A stretch of 64,000 nt of DNA from NCBI RefSeq assembly GCF_030463565.1, contig NC_134648.1, forward strand, positions 48,298,346 through 48,362,345, read 5' to 3'. Below are positions 21,961-34,869 of this stretch, in pieces (within the stretch, counting starts at the first letter, position 1; every line of letters begins with the position of its first letter). A model generated the notes under the pieces. That model was given only the letters and a program-made list of their open reading frames with translations, searched no databases and was not told where the DNA came from. Source of the stretch: Pelecanus crispus (lineage: Eukaryota > Chordata > Aves > Pelecaniformes > Pelecanidae). The position numbers and the translations under genes were made by a program.

Positions 21961-24900
21961 AGAGGGGGGCTAGGGTGAGGAGGACTGAGCCTGGCGGTGC
22001 TAGCTGAGGACAGGGGGAAGGGGGAATCCAGCCAGAATTGAGGTAGAAGATGGGAACAATTGGCAGGAAAGGAGAAACTATTCAAGATTTTTAAGTCGGT
22101 CCCCCCTAAATAAATTGAGGATGATGTTAATTTGTGGCATGGAGGCCAGTGCTCCCCAAGCAAGACTGCTAAGAGTACCCCTCTGCTCTGGCCTTGTCAT
22201 CTTTACAGAGAGGGCCATCTGGAAAGGCATGTAACGGCCCCAGGACTGCTGGGGAGGCTGGCACTTGGTGGATGCAGAAGACTCAGGGATTCCCTCTCAG
22301 TCCAGGTAGGAAAAGTTGACACTCAAACATTGAGATAAGGTTGAATGACTGAGCTACCCACACCCAGCAGTTTGTGGCTTTTAGTGATGCACAAGATGTC
22401 ACCAGTGCTTGTGTGGAGATTGCATGTTGTATTTCTTCAATGGAGCCAGGAGTTGGCAAATCCTGTGGTAGAGCTTTGTTCATATCTATTGTCTCTTTAA
22501 AATATCTTTAATCACTTACCTGTCTTCATGCGGGCTGCAGCTTTGACTTTGCTGGAGCTCTGTTGGCTTTCAGTAGTAATCAAGGCTCTGCCCGTGTGAA
22601 CAGACCACTAGACTGAGATGCTAGCAACTGCCAGAGCTGCTAAAGGGAACAGACGGTGGTGGTTACTTCCTCTTACTTGAAGGGAAATATCTGTGGTGTG
22701 GCACAGTATGTTTATTAGGTTTTTGGTTTTGAAATGGGTACATATTTTAAGTAGGTAAGACCAGTCATATATTTCCAGACACCCTGGTGGTTCTTTTTGG
22801 TTTCTTTGTGCTTATCTCAGATTGGTGTGGCAATGTCTTGGTTACTCTGTCTGACTGATAGGACAGCTCCTTTTCCAAATTCCTTTGAGCTGTTACTGCT
22901 GTGTACACTCATTGAGCCCATCACTCTGAGACTGTTGTCGTTCATGTTTCTGCACTGAGATGGCTGGTGATGTAGCTATGCATTTTACTGTCAAAGTTTT
23001 TTTCATTGAAAATTATTATTTCTGACATAAAATAAAACTAAAGAAACAGTGACATCAAAGTGCAAGTGCCAAACATACAAATTTGTGTGTGGCAGGAGCA
23101 GTTTAACATGAAATTATGCCACTGTATTAGTGAACACTTCTTTCTGGAGCTATTTGTGTTGCATTTGTTGTGGAGAGGCACATGGAGCAAGTCCTCAGCC
23201 TGGTGGGCATTTCAATAATATGTAACAGATCCTTTGATTCCCAAAGAGTTTAGCCACCTAAGATGCAAAATGCTTACTGGGAGCAGATGTTTTGGGGATA
23301 GTTGAATGAGGCAATGCAGAATTAATAGGTGTTTGGAGCAGAATTTATAGTTGGCATCGTCCTGATTCTTGTGACCAGTGCTGTTTTCCCAGCTGCCCTG
23401 TGCTAGTTGCTGTCTAGCAGGTTTCTCCACCTCTCGACCAGACACTCAACCTCTTGGAGGCTGTGCTGCCTGCAGCTAAAGGAATACCAGCTCAGTGAGT
23501 TGACAAGCAAGAACAAACCTCCTCTGCCTGGTACCAATGTGTGTGAGTGGTCCACAGTGGTGATGTTAGAGTCCCAAGAGAAAATATGTCTTCTGATTTT
23601 TATTTTTCCATGATCAGTGCTGTAGTCTTGGTTGCATTGCACTTCTTGCTGTCTAGTGTAAACACCATACAGGGAAGAAGGTTCAAACAGGCCAATGAGT
23701 GTGCACAATGGCTACTGTGTGGATTTCAACCACTTGCTCTGTGTCCTGTGCCATTTCTGTGCTTCTGTATCCTTTTTGTTGAAGGATCATTGTAGCAGTG
23801 ATGCAGGAATTGCACATCTCTCACAACTTGCTCAGTTAATGAGTTGCAGCAGTAACAACACATGGGGTTGAGGTGAGCTCATGTAGGTAACCCTGTGTGC
23901 TAGAAATGGAAATATCCCCATTTATACATTTGTGGGATTCTCCATCATGTAGTATCTCCTACCCTTGAATTGCATTTATCCCTCCAGTCCTTTGAGAGTA
24001 CTTTAACTGTGTGGAAAGTGTGGTGACCAAGAGTTAGAGCCACGCAGTGGCTAGACTCTTTGAACAAATTGTTTTCTTTCCTTGTGTTTCCAGCTGCTCA
24101 GGAATGAGGATAATCTTGAATCCCTTTCTTGATGGTTTAAGAAGCTATGGATCTTAAAGACCTTTTGGTAGATAAACTGGGGACAGGCAGTTCAAAGGGC
24201 TGAAAGACATCTGATACAGAGCACACTGGCATAAGGTTGATGGAATGCCAGGATATGGGCAAGGGTGGATGAATTGGAGTAACAATGGGCAGTTTAGTCT
24301 TGACTTCTCTTCACTTTTAGTCTCAGACCCTAAATTGTTGCATTGTTAGCAATTGCTTGTGGAGAGGTAAGAAATTGTGGCAATGGGCATGAGAAGGAAT
24401 ATTAATGATCCAATTTCCAGCTGGGTTCCACTCCAAGGCCTCGCTGGGTGATGTGCATTTTTAATCATAACAAACCAGAATGAGGAGGAGCTGTTTGCAG
24501 CAAAGCAGACCTGCGTGTGGAGCCACAGAGTGTGACACCATCTCAGACCTCTGCCTGCTGCTCAGAGGAGGCAGTTGCACAAGGCTGCTGTGCTTAAGTG
24601 CCACCAGAAACTAGGTTGGACTGTGACCACAGTAAAACCTGGATCACCGCTAGAAATGGATCCAGGGAGGGAGTCTAGTAACTATCTTGAATGGACTAAA
24701 GCTCTTGACCAGAAGAAATCACTGAATTCGACTGGAGCTTTGGATCAAAACTGGCCCTGATCTGAAAAGGGCAGAAATACTATTTCTAGATGCTAGAGAA
24801 CATTGTGCTGTAGCTGTGCTGAATTTCCTGCTAGCTAGTTTTTGTGGTCTTGATGGTTTCTGTGGTAGTGTCTTCTCACTTGTTTGTGTTTCTGGAGTGA

Positions 24901-26750
24901 TTTCTCTGACTTTCAAGGGCATGCAGTCTGGCTGAGTGATGTGCCCAACAGCAAGCCTGCTTTGATCCTTTAGAGACACAGAGTTTGAGAGAATTTGGGA
25001 GAACCCTAGAGGTTTTCTTTACCCTCTGAGGTGCTTTTCATTCTGAACTTTCAGCCACAGAGAGCTTTGCTGTACTTCTTTGGGAGCCCATCATCACATG
25101 GTTCAAGCAGCCAGTAGGAGTTGCTGATGAGGGACATGAAGCCCACCCTTGCCTTGGGCTAAGTATTCTGTGATCATTTAGCAGTGGGACATGCAGCTCT
25201 GTGCTTGGTACACATTTGAGAATGTGCCAGCTATGTACCCTAACTTACCTGCTATGCTTCAAGCTCCATGTCTCAGGACAGCTCCCTCTTTACTTGTCCT
25301 TTTACTCTCTCTTGGTGACTGTGTAACTGCTTTGTCTGTAGGGTTAAGTGGCTAACAGTCACTTATACCAGTGTTTTAGTCCCACAGTTATCTAGTGTAT
25401 GTGAGAATATGGTGCAGAAGTGCAGCCTTTTTGTGGCAGAGATGTCTGATACATTTCTGTGGCAGAAGAAGCAGCAGCTTAGTTTTCTCAATACAAGACT
25501 CAGAGTGCACACTAAGCAGGACAGTCATTCCATCAAGCAGAGGGCAGCTGTGCCACTCTCACTATAGTGCAGGAGTTCTGGGAGGAAGAAAAGCTTATCT
25601 CATATCCCCTCAAATGTATATTAAGGCCAGAAGTAAGTACTGACTTTCCTCTTGGAATTCTCAGCAGCCATTCAGTGGCTCCCCCATGTTAATGGTAACC
25701 CAAACTAGGGAAAAGGGCTGAAGTACTGCATGCCTGGCCTTTGTAGCATCATGTTTTGTGTATCTGGCAGAGGAAAAGTGGCTGGTGTTTGATATCCCAG
25801 TACTCTTGCTCATTATTTTCAAGTAAACAAGGTGGGGAATCTGGAAGAGACATGAGAAAACTCCTGTCCTGGTTTTTATCCCATTGAACTGGGAGCTAGC
25901 GTTCTCTGGGATGGTCCGTGCCCATGCAGCCGTCTGTATTGTGCTGGCTGGAGTTAGAGCATCACTGCAGAAAGATGGGACCCTTTCTGTCAGAGAAGGA
26001 GTTTCAGAGAGAACAGAGACACCTGCAAAATTGGAGCCAGCCAGACCACTCGTGTCTGCCCCAGCTCCTACCTGCCACACTGCCAGGGGAAATGCCAGCA
26101 GCTTAGAGACTTCTGGTTTGCTTAGGAATAAATGTTACGTGATTCGTACAGGAGCTGTTACTCCTGAGGAATGAAGTTCACTGAAGTGACTGAGGAGGGA
26201 GTGGGGAGGCAACGGGAGGAGTTGCCTTTCAACATCCACCGTAGATGCTGCCTCTGGCATAAGTGCCATGGTTGGAGGACAGAGTGAGGGGTTTGTACAT
26301 GTGTTCACACAGCAAGTCTGGCCCTGAGAGAGGCACCGTTCCACTTGGCAAAGCTGCCTCACTGCTGCCGCATGACACCCAAGCAGCTAATATGCCTCCT
26401 CCACAAAAGACTTTGGTTTGAAATGTTGAAAACTGGAATTCTGTGTGTGCGTACGTGTGTGTGAAGGGGTGGAGACTGAACAGGGAGTGGTCCCCTCCTG
26501 GCAGGGGGATGGGGCTGCCAAATGTATATAACTTGCTGTGATTTTACAAATGCTTTTTGGGGAAGATGGATACCGTTTGCTGAGATAGGTGTTTGTTGCC
26601 CAGGCAAAACTCCCAGTGTATTTACAGCAGCTCTACACAGTCTCTGTGTGTGTGGTAGGTATGCGTGTGTGCATGTACATGCTTGTGTATGCCTTTATTT
26701 CCATGCTCCAGCTGCCTGCCTCTGATTTAAGGGCAGGTTTTATTCCCCAG
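21961..26750. other. Intergenic sequence, nothing recognised
   Basis: About 4.8 kb without supported genes. Open frames reach 139 codons (25,661-26,080, -) with no domain. TG-rich simple sequence lies at about 26,442-26,466 and 26,644-26,692. Confidence 0.45.
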
Positions 26751-26754
26751 CTGC

Positions 26755-27000
26755 CTCAGGGCTCCTCTTTTCTGATTGCATTAAAGTCTCCGTAATTCTC
26801 CCCTCATTAATGATTGGCATATTTTTACCTCTCACTAAAGGAGCTTGGAGGCAACTCCCGTGGGGCCCTGCTCGCCAAATGAAACAATTTCATCCTGCTC
26901 CAGAAACGCATTAAAAAGGGTTTGTCAGGATCTTATCGCTAGTTAGGGAAAGCTAATCAAATTACTTCTATTTATTAGCTGCTGCTGCAATGTGTCATTC
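26755..27000. promoter_or_regulatory. Candidate conserved non-coding element
   Basis: Words include CATTAATGATTGGCATATTTTT, GAAACAATTTCATC, CTTATCGCTAGTTAGGG, AGCTAATCAAATTAC and CTATTTATTAGCTGCTGC. They combine homeodomain, GATA-like and CCAAT-like (inverted ATTGG) motifs without repeat structure. The texture strongly suggests an enhancer; function and conservation are inferred. Confidence 0.4.
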
Positions 27001-27004
27001 CATC

Positions 27005-28640
27005 AAGTACAGGTACTGGGACAGGCAGGGATTGCATGGAGAGCTCTGTGCATCCAGCGCTGCTGCCTTGTTCTGCACAACAGCATCTCTTGCCAAGGGA
27101 TGCTGCAGGGCCGAGAGGCTGTGAACTTCCCAGCACCAGTGCTTCTGCCACCATTCCCAGCAGGACCTCCAGGAGAGGTGACTGCTGCCCTTCTTCACTT
27201 GTCTTTTCCAGGGGACTCTCCAAAGTCCCTTCCCAGTAGCACTCTGGAGCTTTTACCATTGAGTCCATCGCTTCTGCATTTGGTTGATCACTTCTTGCTG
27301 TTACTGATTATATTTTGTTATAGACTATTTGTTTTGAGATGGTTTGGGTTTTTCAGAAAGTTTAACTCAGTATCAAACCAGTCCAGGAATGATTTGTTAT
27401 ATAGTTTCTCTTTGGGCCCCTGGGCTGACAAAGGGGACAGTGGGGCAGGATTATGGGAATTTGGAAAATAATAAATATAGGGGTTTTTTTTTTACTTTAT
27501 GAGACTTTTAGAAAACATATTTTTTCAAGCTTTTTTTTTTTTTTTTAGTCTGTGTGGTCTGGAGAAGTAATTAAAATTGAGGGAGCGGGAAAGAAAACAA
27601 CTGAGGCTTTATTGAATAAACTAGGTCCCAAGGACCTAGCTGGGACTCTGAAAAGAGCACCAACGATTGCTGGACTGATGATGATTGCATAAGCAGTAGT
27701 GGTTTGTGAGTCAGGAGGTGTGAACTCAGACAGATAAAAGCTTACTCTTTTATTGATTCTACACGTGGAACATGCATTTCCCTCATGCACATACACAGTG
27801 CACTTGTACTTGCAACCATGTATGCACTGCCATTCTTGCACGTGATCCTAATTCCCACGGTGCCTGTACCTCCTGTGGGCTTGCTCAGAAGGGACATGGA
27901 GGCAGGTGCCTGAGATGCACTTTCAGACGTTAGAAAGTATAAATCTACTTCCATCTCTTTACTATTTCTTTTATCTTTAAACTAAGAGCAATGAAATCTC
28001 CGGCTTGCCAGCGAAAATGGGCTTGTTTCCATGTAAAGCTGATGTCATACTAGAAAAAAACACAAGAATAAAACCATTTAGTGGATGTATTTGCATGAAG
28101 TGAAGTGTGTCTAAATATAGTTATGGTGATTCACGATGATGATATTGCTGTGCACTTCATGTAAACCTTTGCTGTATCATTTTGTGCATACCAAGAATTT
28201 CACCTTAGCACAAAATCCTGGGAGAGCAGTGAAAACACACCATTCTCACGAATAAGTGTCCATGTAAACACAACAGTGTGCACATCATGTGTGGTGTTGG
28301 TTTCACTTAGGGAACGTTTGTGCTGGTTCTCAGCATTTTGCAGTGTACGTACACACACGCAGACTCTGTGTTTGCATAGAAATGATGGAGTGGTTAGAGG
28401 TTTGACAGTGTTCTGGCACTACAAGCAATGATTTCTGGAGCTTGGGTTGGCGGGGGACGGGCAAATGCCCCGGCTATTATAACTGTGTGAGTTCACTATA
28501 TGGTATGAGTGGCTGCCAAGCTGCAGCAGGGCTGGGTGCCGTTCCTGGGAGCAGCAGTGTAGCAGGCCTAGTCTAGCCCCATCAGCCCCATGCAGTGAGC
28601 CACGCTCCAGCATCCTCATTATCCACACAGTTCAAAAGGC
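27005..28640. other. Intergenic sequence, nothing recognised
   Basis: Chance frames at 26,992-27,471 on both strands reflect a GC-richer stretch. T-runs occur at 27,483-27,492 and 27,532-27,546. Confidence 0.45.
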
Positions 28641-28644
28641 AGTC

Positions 28645-28915
28645 CTGAGCGGTCCGTCACGTCCCACAAAAGGCTGTATCGATTGGTCTGTCGGAGCGTT
28701 TCCCGGGGTCCTTTATATCTCTCAGCCTCGTCATCAGTAATGAAGAGGCCGAGCGCAGGGAGAGTCAGCAGACTCCCAGCTGCTGGGATTTCTTCATCTT
28801 CTCATCAGGATTTTAATTAGACACGTCCGAGAGGGCAGCACCGTGTGAGGGCGGGTGGGAGCTTTATCAAGCAGGCCACATCTTTAATTACTGTTTACTG
28901 ACAGATAACAAGGGA
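28645..28915. promoter_or_regulatory. Candidate conserved non-coding element
   Basis: CpG-retaining, non-repetitive sequence: GTCCGTCACGTCCCAC, TATCGATTGG, GGAGCGTTTCCCGGGG, CATCAGTAATGAAG, TTTTAATTAGACACGTCC and TTTAATTACTGTTTACTGACAGATAAC. It combines a CRE/E-box-like CACGTC, TAAT cores, a forkhead-like TGTTTAC and a GATA site. Among the best enhancer candidates in the window. Confidence 0.42.
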
Positions 28916-28919
28916 GGGG

Positions 28920-30055
28920 AGGTGGCGGCAGAGATGGTTGTAAGGGGAAGCAGGGAAAGGACGGCAGTCCCCAGAGCATGCCCTCAGCAAAGGCCTTTGC
29001 TAGGGATGGAGCGGAAATTGTTCCCCCCTCCCCATCCTGCCATGCTGTTTACCTGTTGCCAGAGTGAGAAAGGTTCCCCTTGCCCCTTTCCTAGGGGGCA
29101 GAAGATAGATCTGAAAGGTGTTAAGTGGTAAGGGCCAGAGACACAAGGAATGAAAAGTGTAAGTTTGGTTAGAGAAAGATGAGAGAACTGTCTCCTCTAA
29201 GCTGCCAGGATCCTCAGCTGAGCTGTCCTGTGCCTTCCCATCCTTGGGCAGCCCTTTGGGTTTTCTGACACTGCACAGTAGGAAGCAAAATTATTTTCTT
29301 CTCCTTCTGTCTGGAATTGGCAGCCCTCCTCCCTCCCACTGCCTCCATTGCTGTTTTGTCCAAAAGCAAGCTTCTTCTGTCTTTCCATGTGTCCTCAGCA
29401 TTGGTGGTATGAGAGCAGTCTGCTCTGCGGCTGCTGCTGTCGTAGACTTCCTCCCTGCTCTCTCATGGGCCAGCTCTCCACCTGGTGTGAATCATATCTT
29501 CAGCCATCCCTCTTCTGTCTGGCCCCAGAATCCACATCTCCCTCCAGCTTTTGTCTCCTTCCCCTTAAGGTGCTTTTTGGACACCATTTGTAAGTCAGCT
29601 GCTGTGTCCTGCTGGATCATAGCCCTGTTTTCAGTTTCGTGGAGCTGCATCCTAATTGGTTTGTGTTATCACAGGGGAATGGTGTTCACAGTCCCTACCA
29701 ATCCAAGTGGTTGGGCCAGACTGCTGTGGTGGGTCACTGCTCCCTGGCTCAGGCAGCCCGTTGGGACATGGGATGCCTGCAGTGGAGCGCAGCAATTGGT
29801 GTCCACGTGAGTGGTCCTTTGGTGAACTGAACTCAGCAGCCTGTCGCTCTCCAGAAGTTTGCTCTGAAGTTCATGCCACAGTCTTGGCTGCGCTTGTATC
29901 CACTGTAAGGTAGCCTGGTGCTTCCAAAATACTGTTGCCATCCCAGCATGGAAGATGACCTATGCCAGAGCTTGCATTCCCTTGGTGCCAAAAGACTCTC
30001 ACTGCTCTGAGCACATCTGGAGGATGTGCTTGGGATCAGCAAGGACTCGGTAATT
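28920..30055. other. Intergenic sequence, locally GC-richer, no gene
   Basis: Contains the longest open frame outside the CpG island (188 codons, 29,244-29,810, +), but with shifted overlapping frames on both strands, no domain and no splice or start context. I treat it as non-coding. Confidence 0.45.
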
Positions 30056-30059
30056 GGAC

Positions 30060-30450
30060 TGTTGTTCTTTCATTTTGCTACGCAGTAGCGAGCAGATTAT
30101 AGAGCCCACACATTATAGATTTCCTGTCATCCCTCATGAATCAAGCTCCACTGTCTTATTTACTGTCGGCCAAGGCCTGTGAATAACATCACCAAGGGAT
30201 ACACTCTCACGCAGTTGTGCAAACACACACTACAGAGAAGTTGCATGCGTCTTTGAGCTGTCAGTTCGCCTTTCCCCATCACAACACCTATGGTAGAGAA
30301 GGGCGCTCTGTTTCCAATCTGCACAGAATAGCTCCTGGCTTCCCTGGGAGCTCACTGTAACACTGGAGGCAAATCTGTGTCATCCGAATAATATTAAGGC
30401 CCACATTTATAACTTTATGACATTTCTAGTTTCAACTCCAGCCATTCTGT
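30060..30450. promoter_or_regulatory. Candidate conserved non-coding element
   Basis: Non-repetitive sequence with CTACGCAGTAGCGAGCAG, CATTATAGATTTCCTGTC, CTCATGAATCAAGC, GAATAACATCACC and GTTGCATGCG. CpGs persist against an AT-leaning background. Enhancer-like; inferred. Confidence 0.3.
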
Positions 30451-30454
30451 CCAC

Positions 30455-31045
30455 TCTTATACCCACATGCACCAAGGATGCAGACTTCTAGTTTCCTGGG
30501 AGCTGTTTCATATGAACTCTGGCAGGTCTTCACTGCTTGTCAGTGAGAAAAGATTGGTTTGTGCTCAAGGCAGAGCACTGGAAGTCAGGACCATGGGCAC
30601 AGAACTCAGTTTCACCAAGGACAGCTAAGCAATTCTGCTGCTCTAGCTAGTAATGCAGTGAATGTAATAGATGATAGCCTGGATTTATCAGAAGATATTT
30701 TCTCAAGTTTCCTGAAATTTCAGCTCAAGATTTTGAAAGAGCGTGAGAAATTGAATCCAGCTGGGAGATTTGCCTCAGTGAAAGGCTAACACCCTTTTTT
30801 GTAACTGCAGTGAGGCGTTACTACCGAATCAATTGGTGTCCCCTAGACGTGAAGGGAAGTTTGGCTTGCCTGCCACAAGCCGGCCTGCTAGTTGCAACCT
30901 TGTTTCTTGTTGTAGGTGTTTGTAAAAAAATCTGTGGCCTTCCAAGTGGTAAGCTTGGAGACTCAGGAATGAAGTTACAGGGACTGAGGTGCTAATTTGT
31001 TTCTGTTAAGCAGGTTAATATTTCTGTCGTGAAAAATCTAGATAT
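30455..31045. other. Intergenic sequence, nothing recognised
   Basis: No supported feature. Confidence 0.4.
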
Positions 31046-31049
31046 TAGG

Positions 31050-31375
31050 TAACGTCTGGGGAATGTGTCTTCAAATAGTAAGAGGCTTTGTCCAAGAGGA
31101 AGTGATTAAGCTGTTTGCTATGTCCGTTGTTGATAGAGCTGGAAGTAAATGGGCTTTGACTGCAATGTGGGGATTTCAGTTTGATGTTACAAACTTGTAT
31201 TAGCAATGATGCAGGAGCATGAGAACAGACTGTCTGAGAAAGCCTGAAAATTTTTCAGAACAGGCTGGAAAAGCATCTATAAAAAATGCTGCTATAGCTG
31301 ATCCTCCATTGGGATGGAGGGATGCACCAACCACCTGACCTGGTCCTAGCCCTATTTTCTGTGAAATATTAAGAT
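31050..31375 (+). mobile_element. Ancient CR1 LINE 3' fragment, + strand
   Basis: GTGGGGATTTCAGTTTGATGTTA, TTTTTCAGAACAGGCTGGAAAAGCATCT and the following GATCCTCCATTGGGATGG and ACCTGACCTGGTCC match the order of an old CR1 3' end (…agatttaggttggatatta…, …aagaacaggttggacaaacacct…, …ggatggactagatgacct…). Diverged and non-coding. Confidence 0.65.
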
Positions 31376-32925
31376 ATGTAGTATCTTGTGTCCAGCTGAT
31401 GCAAACTTGAGATGGGTGCAGGTGTGTATTTCAAATAAGCACTCATATCTGTAAGCTACCAGGATAGTGTACAAAGGAGTACAAGCACTCCACTTTCCTT
31501 CAAAGGCCTGCCATCCAAATGCTGAGGTACCCAGCATGGTAAGTCTTAAAAAGAAATGACAGCAGCACTCTTTCTTGTTTAACCAACTTCCTTAATTTTT
31601 ATCTTCATTTTCATTGCCGTGTACAACAAACAGACTAGTAGCACCATCTTTTTTTTACTAGCGCTTCCTGCAAAATTTAGTTTCAGTTGTTCATACCACT
31701 GCCAAGCTTTAATCATTGCTGTAAACACTTGCTATGCCTCTGATAGACTTGCTTTGCAGAAACTTTTCTCAAAACCAGCAATTTTATATATATATATAAT
31801 TATTTTTTTTTTTAAAGAAAAAGTAGGGACTGTGCCATGCTCTTGAATTATGCCTTCCTCTCCTCCCATTTAAAAATGAATCAAGAAGATTCCTCTTTGC
31901 AAAGCTCTAAATCAGCTTCTGTTTTGGAACCAGACTGCAGGGACAGCTGGGGCTGTGTCGGGGCAGAGGCGGTGTCAGTAAGTGGGGCCACCAAACAGTA
32001 ATGGAAAGACAGGGCAAGGGGAGCTGGGCAAAAAGGTGAGGAGGGGAGCCAAATAGTTATAAGCAGCTGTTGAACAAGGAGGCTGAGGCTGTGGGGGAAT
32101 GATGTTTGGAGGGGCGAGATGAGAGCAAAGGAAAGAGATGGGGTGAGAAGGCAAAGGCAGTGGAGAGAAGAAAGTGGGCTGGGATGGTCTGGAGAGGAGA
32201 GAGCAAGAGGCAAGACTTGGATTGAATGGTTGGAAGAGCTTCTAAATTCCTCAGCTGTCATCAGTGTCTGAAATTCACCCAGTGTTTCATGCTCCTCATG
32301 TTAGTCTTCACAAAGGAGGATGAGCTACCCTTGCAGCCCATGTACTCCATTACCTTGGTTGCAGTGGTCCACGTGATGGATTCATCTCTTCTGGTAATCC
32401 ACAAAAGTGTCATTGTGATGCTTCATGAGCGAATTTGTTCACTGTAAAAGAAACAACAAACTCTGAGAAAAGGGCACTTTGAAGGGTGCTAAGGAAGGAA
32501 CTTGAAGCTGGGGAAAGACCAGTTATCCTCTGCATGCACTTTTGTTTACCCGATTGTGTGTCTTATACAACTCATGTTTTAGCTACATCACTGTGTGCTG
32601 TTTCTTCCACAGAACCCCTGCCTCATTCACTGCATGCAATGGACCTGCTCTGAGATAAATCAGAGTTGCACAGTGAAAGAGACCATCTGTAGGACCCCTG
32701 CCTCATTTGTCAGGTGTGTACTGAGTGAGACAATGGACTGCAGGAGAGAAAGAGAAGCTTTTATAATTAAGGCATTGAAATTCTGACCTGCCAGTTGACT
32801 TTTTTTATGTGACCATTTCTGTATGATAGTTTTCAGGCTTTTGAAGCAGCTGTCATGCCAGTGGTTGTTTAATTGTGTTCCTTATTTTATAGGGGACCTT
32901 TTTGATCCCAAAGGACTTGCTTTAC
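31376..32925. other. Intergenic sequence with purine-rich stretch
   Basis: A (TA)n run at 31,784-31,800 is followed by poly-T. From about 31,995 to 32,225 the + strand is strongly G/A-rich, giving a Ser/Leu/Pro-rich chance frame on the - strand (31,881-32,261). No gene is recognised. Confidence 0.45.
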
Positions 32926-32929
32926 AGAA

Positions 32930-33200
32930 ACACTGAGTGCTTACAGCTGCAAATGAAGTGAATGGGAATCCATTGAACCCAAAGTGCTATACAAGCACAG
33001 ATCAGTCAGTCTGTTGGTGTCTCAGACTGGGCACTCAGAATTAGCAAATACCTTTTAATACGGTCTTCGGTCATTCACCCGTAAAATGGGAATAAAAATA
33101 CCCCCTCCTCTCATGGAGGTGTGTGAAAATAAATGATCTTGGGCTGATGAAGCTCTTGGACAGTGTAATGATAAGCCCATAGAAAAACACAAGGAAACAA
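32930..33200 (+). repeat. Ancient CR1/MIR-type 3' fossil, + strand
   Basis: GTGTCTCAGACTGGGCACTCAGAATTAG, then CACCCGTAAAATGGGAATAAAAATACC, then CTCTCATGGAGGTGTGTGAAAATAAATG follow the familiar order '...gtttcaagttgggcacccaaaattag...', '...catctgtaaaatggggataa...' and '...cacaggggtgttgtgaggata...'. Clear though diverged. Confidence 0.75.
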
Positions 33201-33204
33201 ATAA

Positions 33205-34770
33205 ATCTCTAGAGCCAGGTTTGAATAATGTGTGGTAAATAAGGCCTGGGGCCACACACTGAACAATGAGCAGAAACCAGCATCTCAAATAGCTGCTCAT
33301 TACATGGGCACAATCCCTTCTGAGTGCAGTCTAAGATGGGGTACTGTGGAAAAAAATATGAATGTGTAATTAAGGGCTATAAAATAATGCATATGTACAT
33401 GAGGGCTAAGAGTATTTCTCACAAGTAAACACAATTGTGGCATTTCCTAATTCTTGACTTCATTTGTTGTCTGCCCTATTTAACATACAGGGGTTTTTGT
33501 TTGTCTTTGTTTCATGGGTCCTGTCATGCTTTGCAGATTTATGTGCTGTAAGATGGTGTTGTCCTGGCCTCTTCAATTTGGATTAAGTGTTGCCGTTTCA
33601 TGTAGTTGCAGATCAGCTAATTGCAGGTGGTCAAAGCCTGCTCATCTTATATATTATGTATTCCAAAAGTTGTAATCTCCACTGAGGTGCAGATTTGTGA
33701 AAAAGGCAGATCTGACCCTGTAATTTGCCATCATAAGCAAAACTGACACCTAGATGCTGCTGTTCTTAACAGTGAAGGAATTTGAGATATTTGAGATCTT
33801 ACAACCCACTAGTAGTAATTAAAAAAATAAACCCCCCTGTAATTTCCCCATGCAGCGATATGCAAGAGATGAGAATGTCACTAGGGCTATGAAATGACTT
33901 TAAAAGTCTTTGCTGTAATGGGTGGAGGAAGAATGGCAAAGCTTAAACTCCTAGCAAAAGTATGCAAAGTATTTTGTTTGTAGGAGGTAGAATTGTCTGT
34001 TGCAAATGTCGAAGAAATGTACCATAAAACCTTTTCTCTTGTATTTTCCCCTTCTCTTCCCCATTCACAATCTCAAATACTGAAAGAATTCATTGGCCTA
34101 TTTAGGCTGTAGAATGTGATGCCTCTCTCAAGGATGACTAGTATCACTGTTGGCCAGTTGACGACCTGGAAACCACTGGTTCCCACATGTGCTGCAGATA
34201 ATGGTTCATTCTGGAAATGAAGCAAGCCAAACCTACGAAACACATTTTAATCTGTGTAAGAGACTGAATGAGTGTTCTTTGTGCAGTGGTTTAACTGCTC
34301 AGTTTTAACAGTTCCATCAGACAAATGTATTGTATGGTTTAAAGAGGACAAAACGAAAAGTGATGCCAGGGTACCCAAGAGCAGGAACCCTGACAAAAAT
34401 CCCTTCAGGCAGGGCCAGCACTACTGGCCAAAGGAGAGAGGAAAGGGCAATTAAAAAAATACAACAATTTGTTCTTGTGGTGGTCAGACAGCAAGATGCA
34501 GCACGTGTGCTGGGTGGAAGCCATCAATGAGAGCTGGTTTCCCCATGGGATATGCAGACCTGGACTGTCAAAGTAAGCTGGGGCTGGGACAAACAGATGT
34601 TATGCCAGACACGTCAGCAGAGCTGGTCTGTTTTGCATAGGCACCTGATCTTCCTTGGCATGCTTCAAACTCTTTCTTTTCTGAATCTCAGGGTGCAATA
34701 TAACCATTATGATTTAATCCAAACTGCTCTGCTGTCCGCATGTGATGCAACTCTGGGGTATTACTTCTAA
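33205..34770. other. Intergenic sequence, nothing recognised
   Basis: AT-leaning DNA without supported features. Confidence 0.45.
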
Positions 34771-34774
34771 CCTA

Positions 34775-34865
34775 CACAAACAGGAAGCTGAGGCACAAAG
34801 TGGCGTGTTGCCAGGTGCACAGCTCCTGAGTGTGCAACCTCAGTCACATGCCTCTGCTTCCTTTC
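34775..34865 (-). repeat. MIR-like SINE fossil, - strand
   Basis: AACAGGAAGCTGAGGCACAAAGTGG, then GTTGCCAGGTGCACAGCTCCTGAG, matches the reverse of the MIR core ('gaggaaactgaggcacagag…cttgcccaaggtcacacagct'). Confidence 0.6.
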
Positions 34866-34869
34866 AATG

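Noticed and set aside
25661..26080. 139-codon - strand frame
   Set aside because: No recognisable motif; a + strand frame overlaps it; no promoter or splice signals.
29244..29810. 188-codon open frame
   Set aside because: No domain, no splice context, competing long frames on both strands; consistent with a locally GC-richer chance ORF.
31881..32261. Ser/Leu/Pro-rich 126-codon - strand frame
   Set aside because: Produced by a purine-rich + strand stretch; low-complexity artefact.
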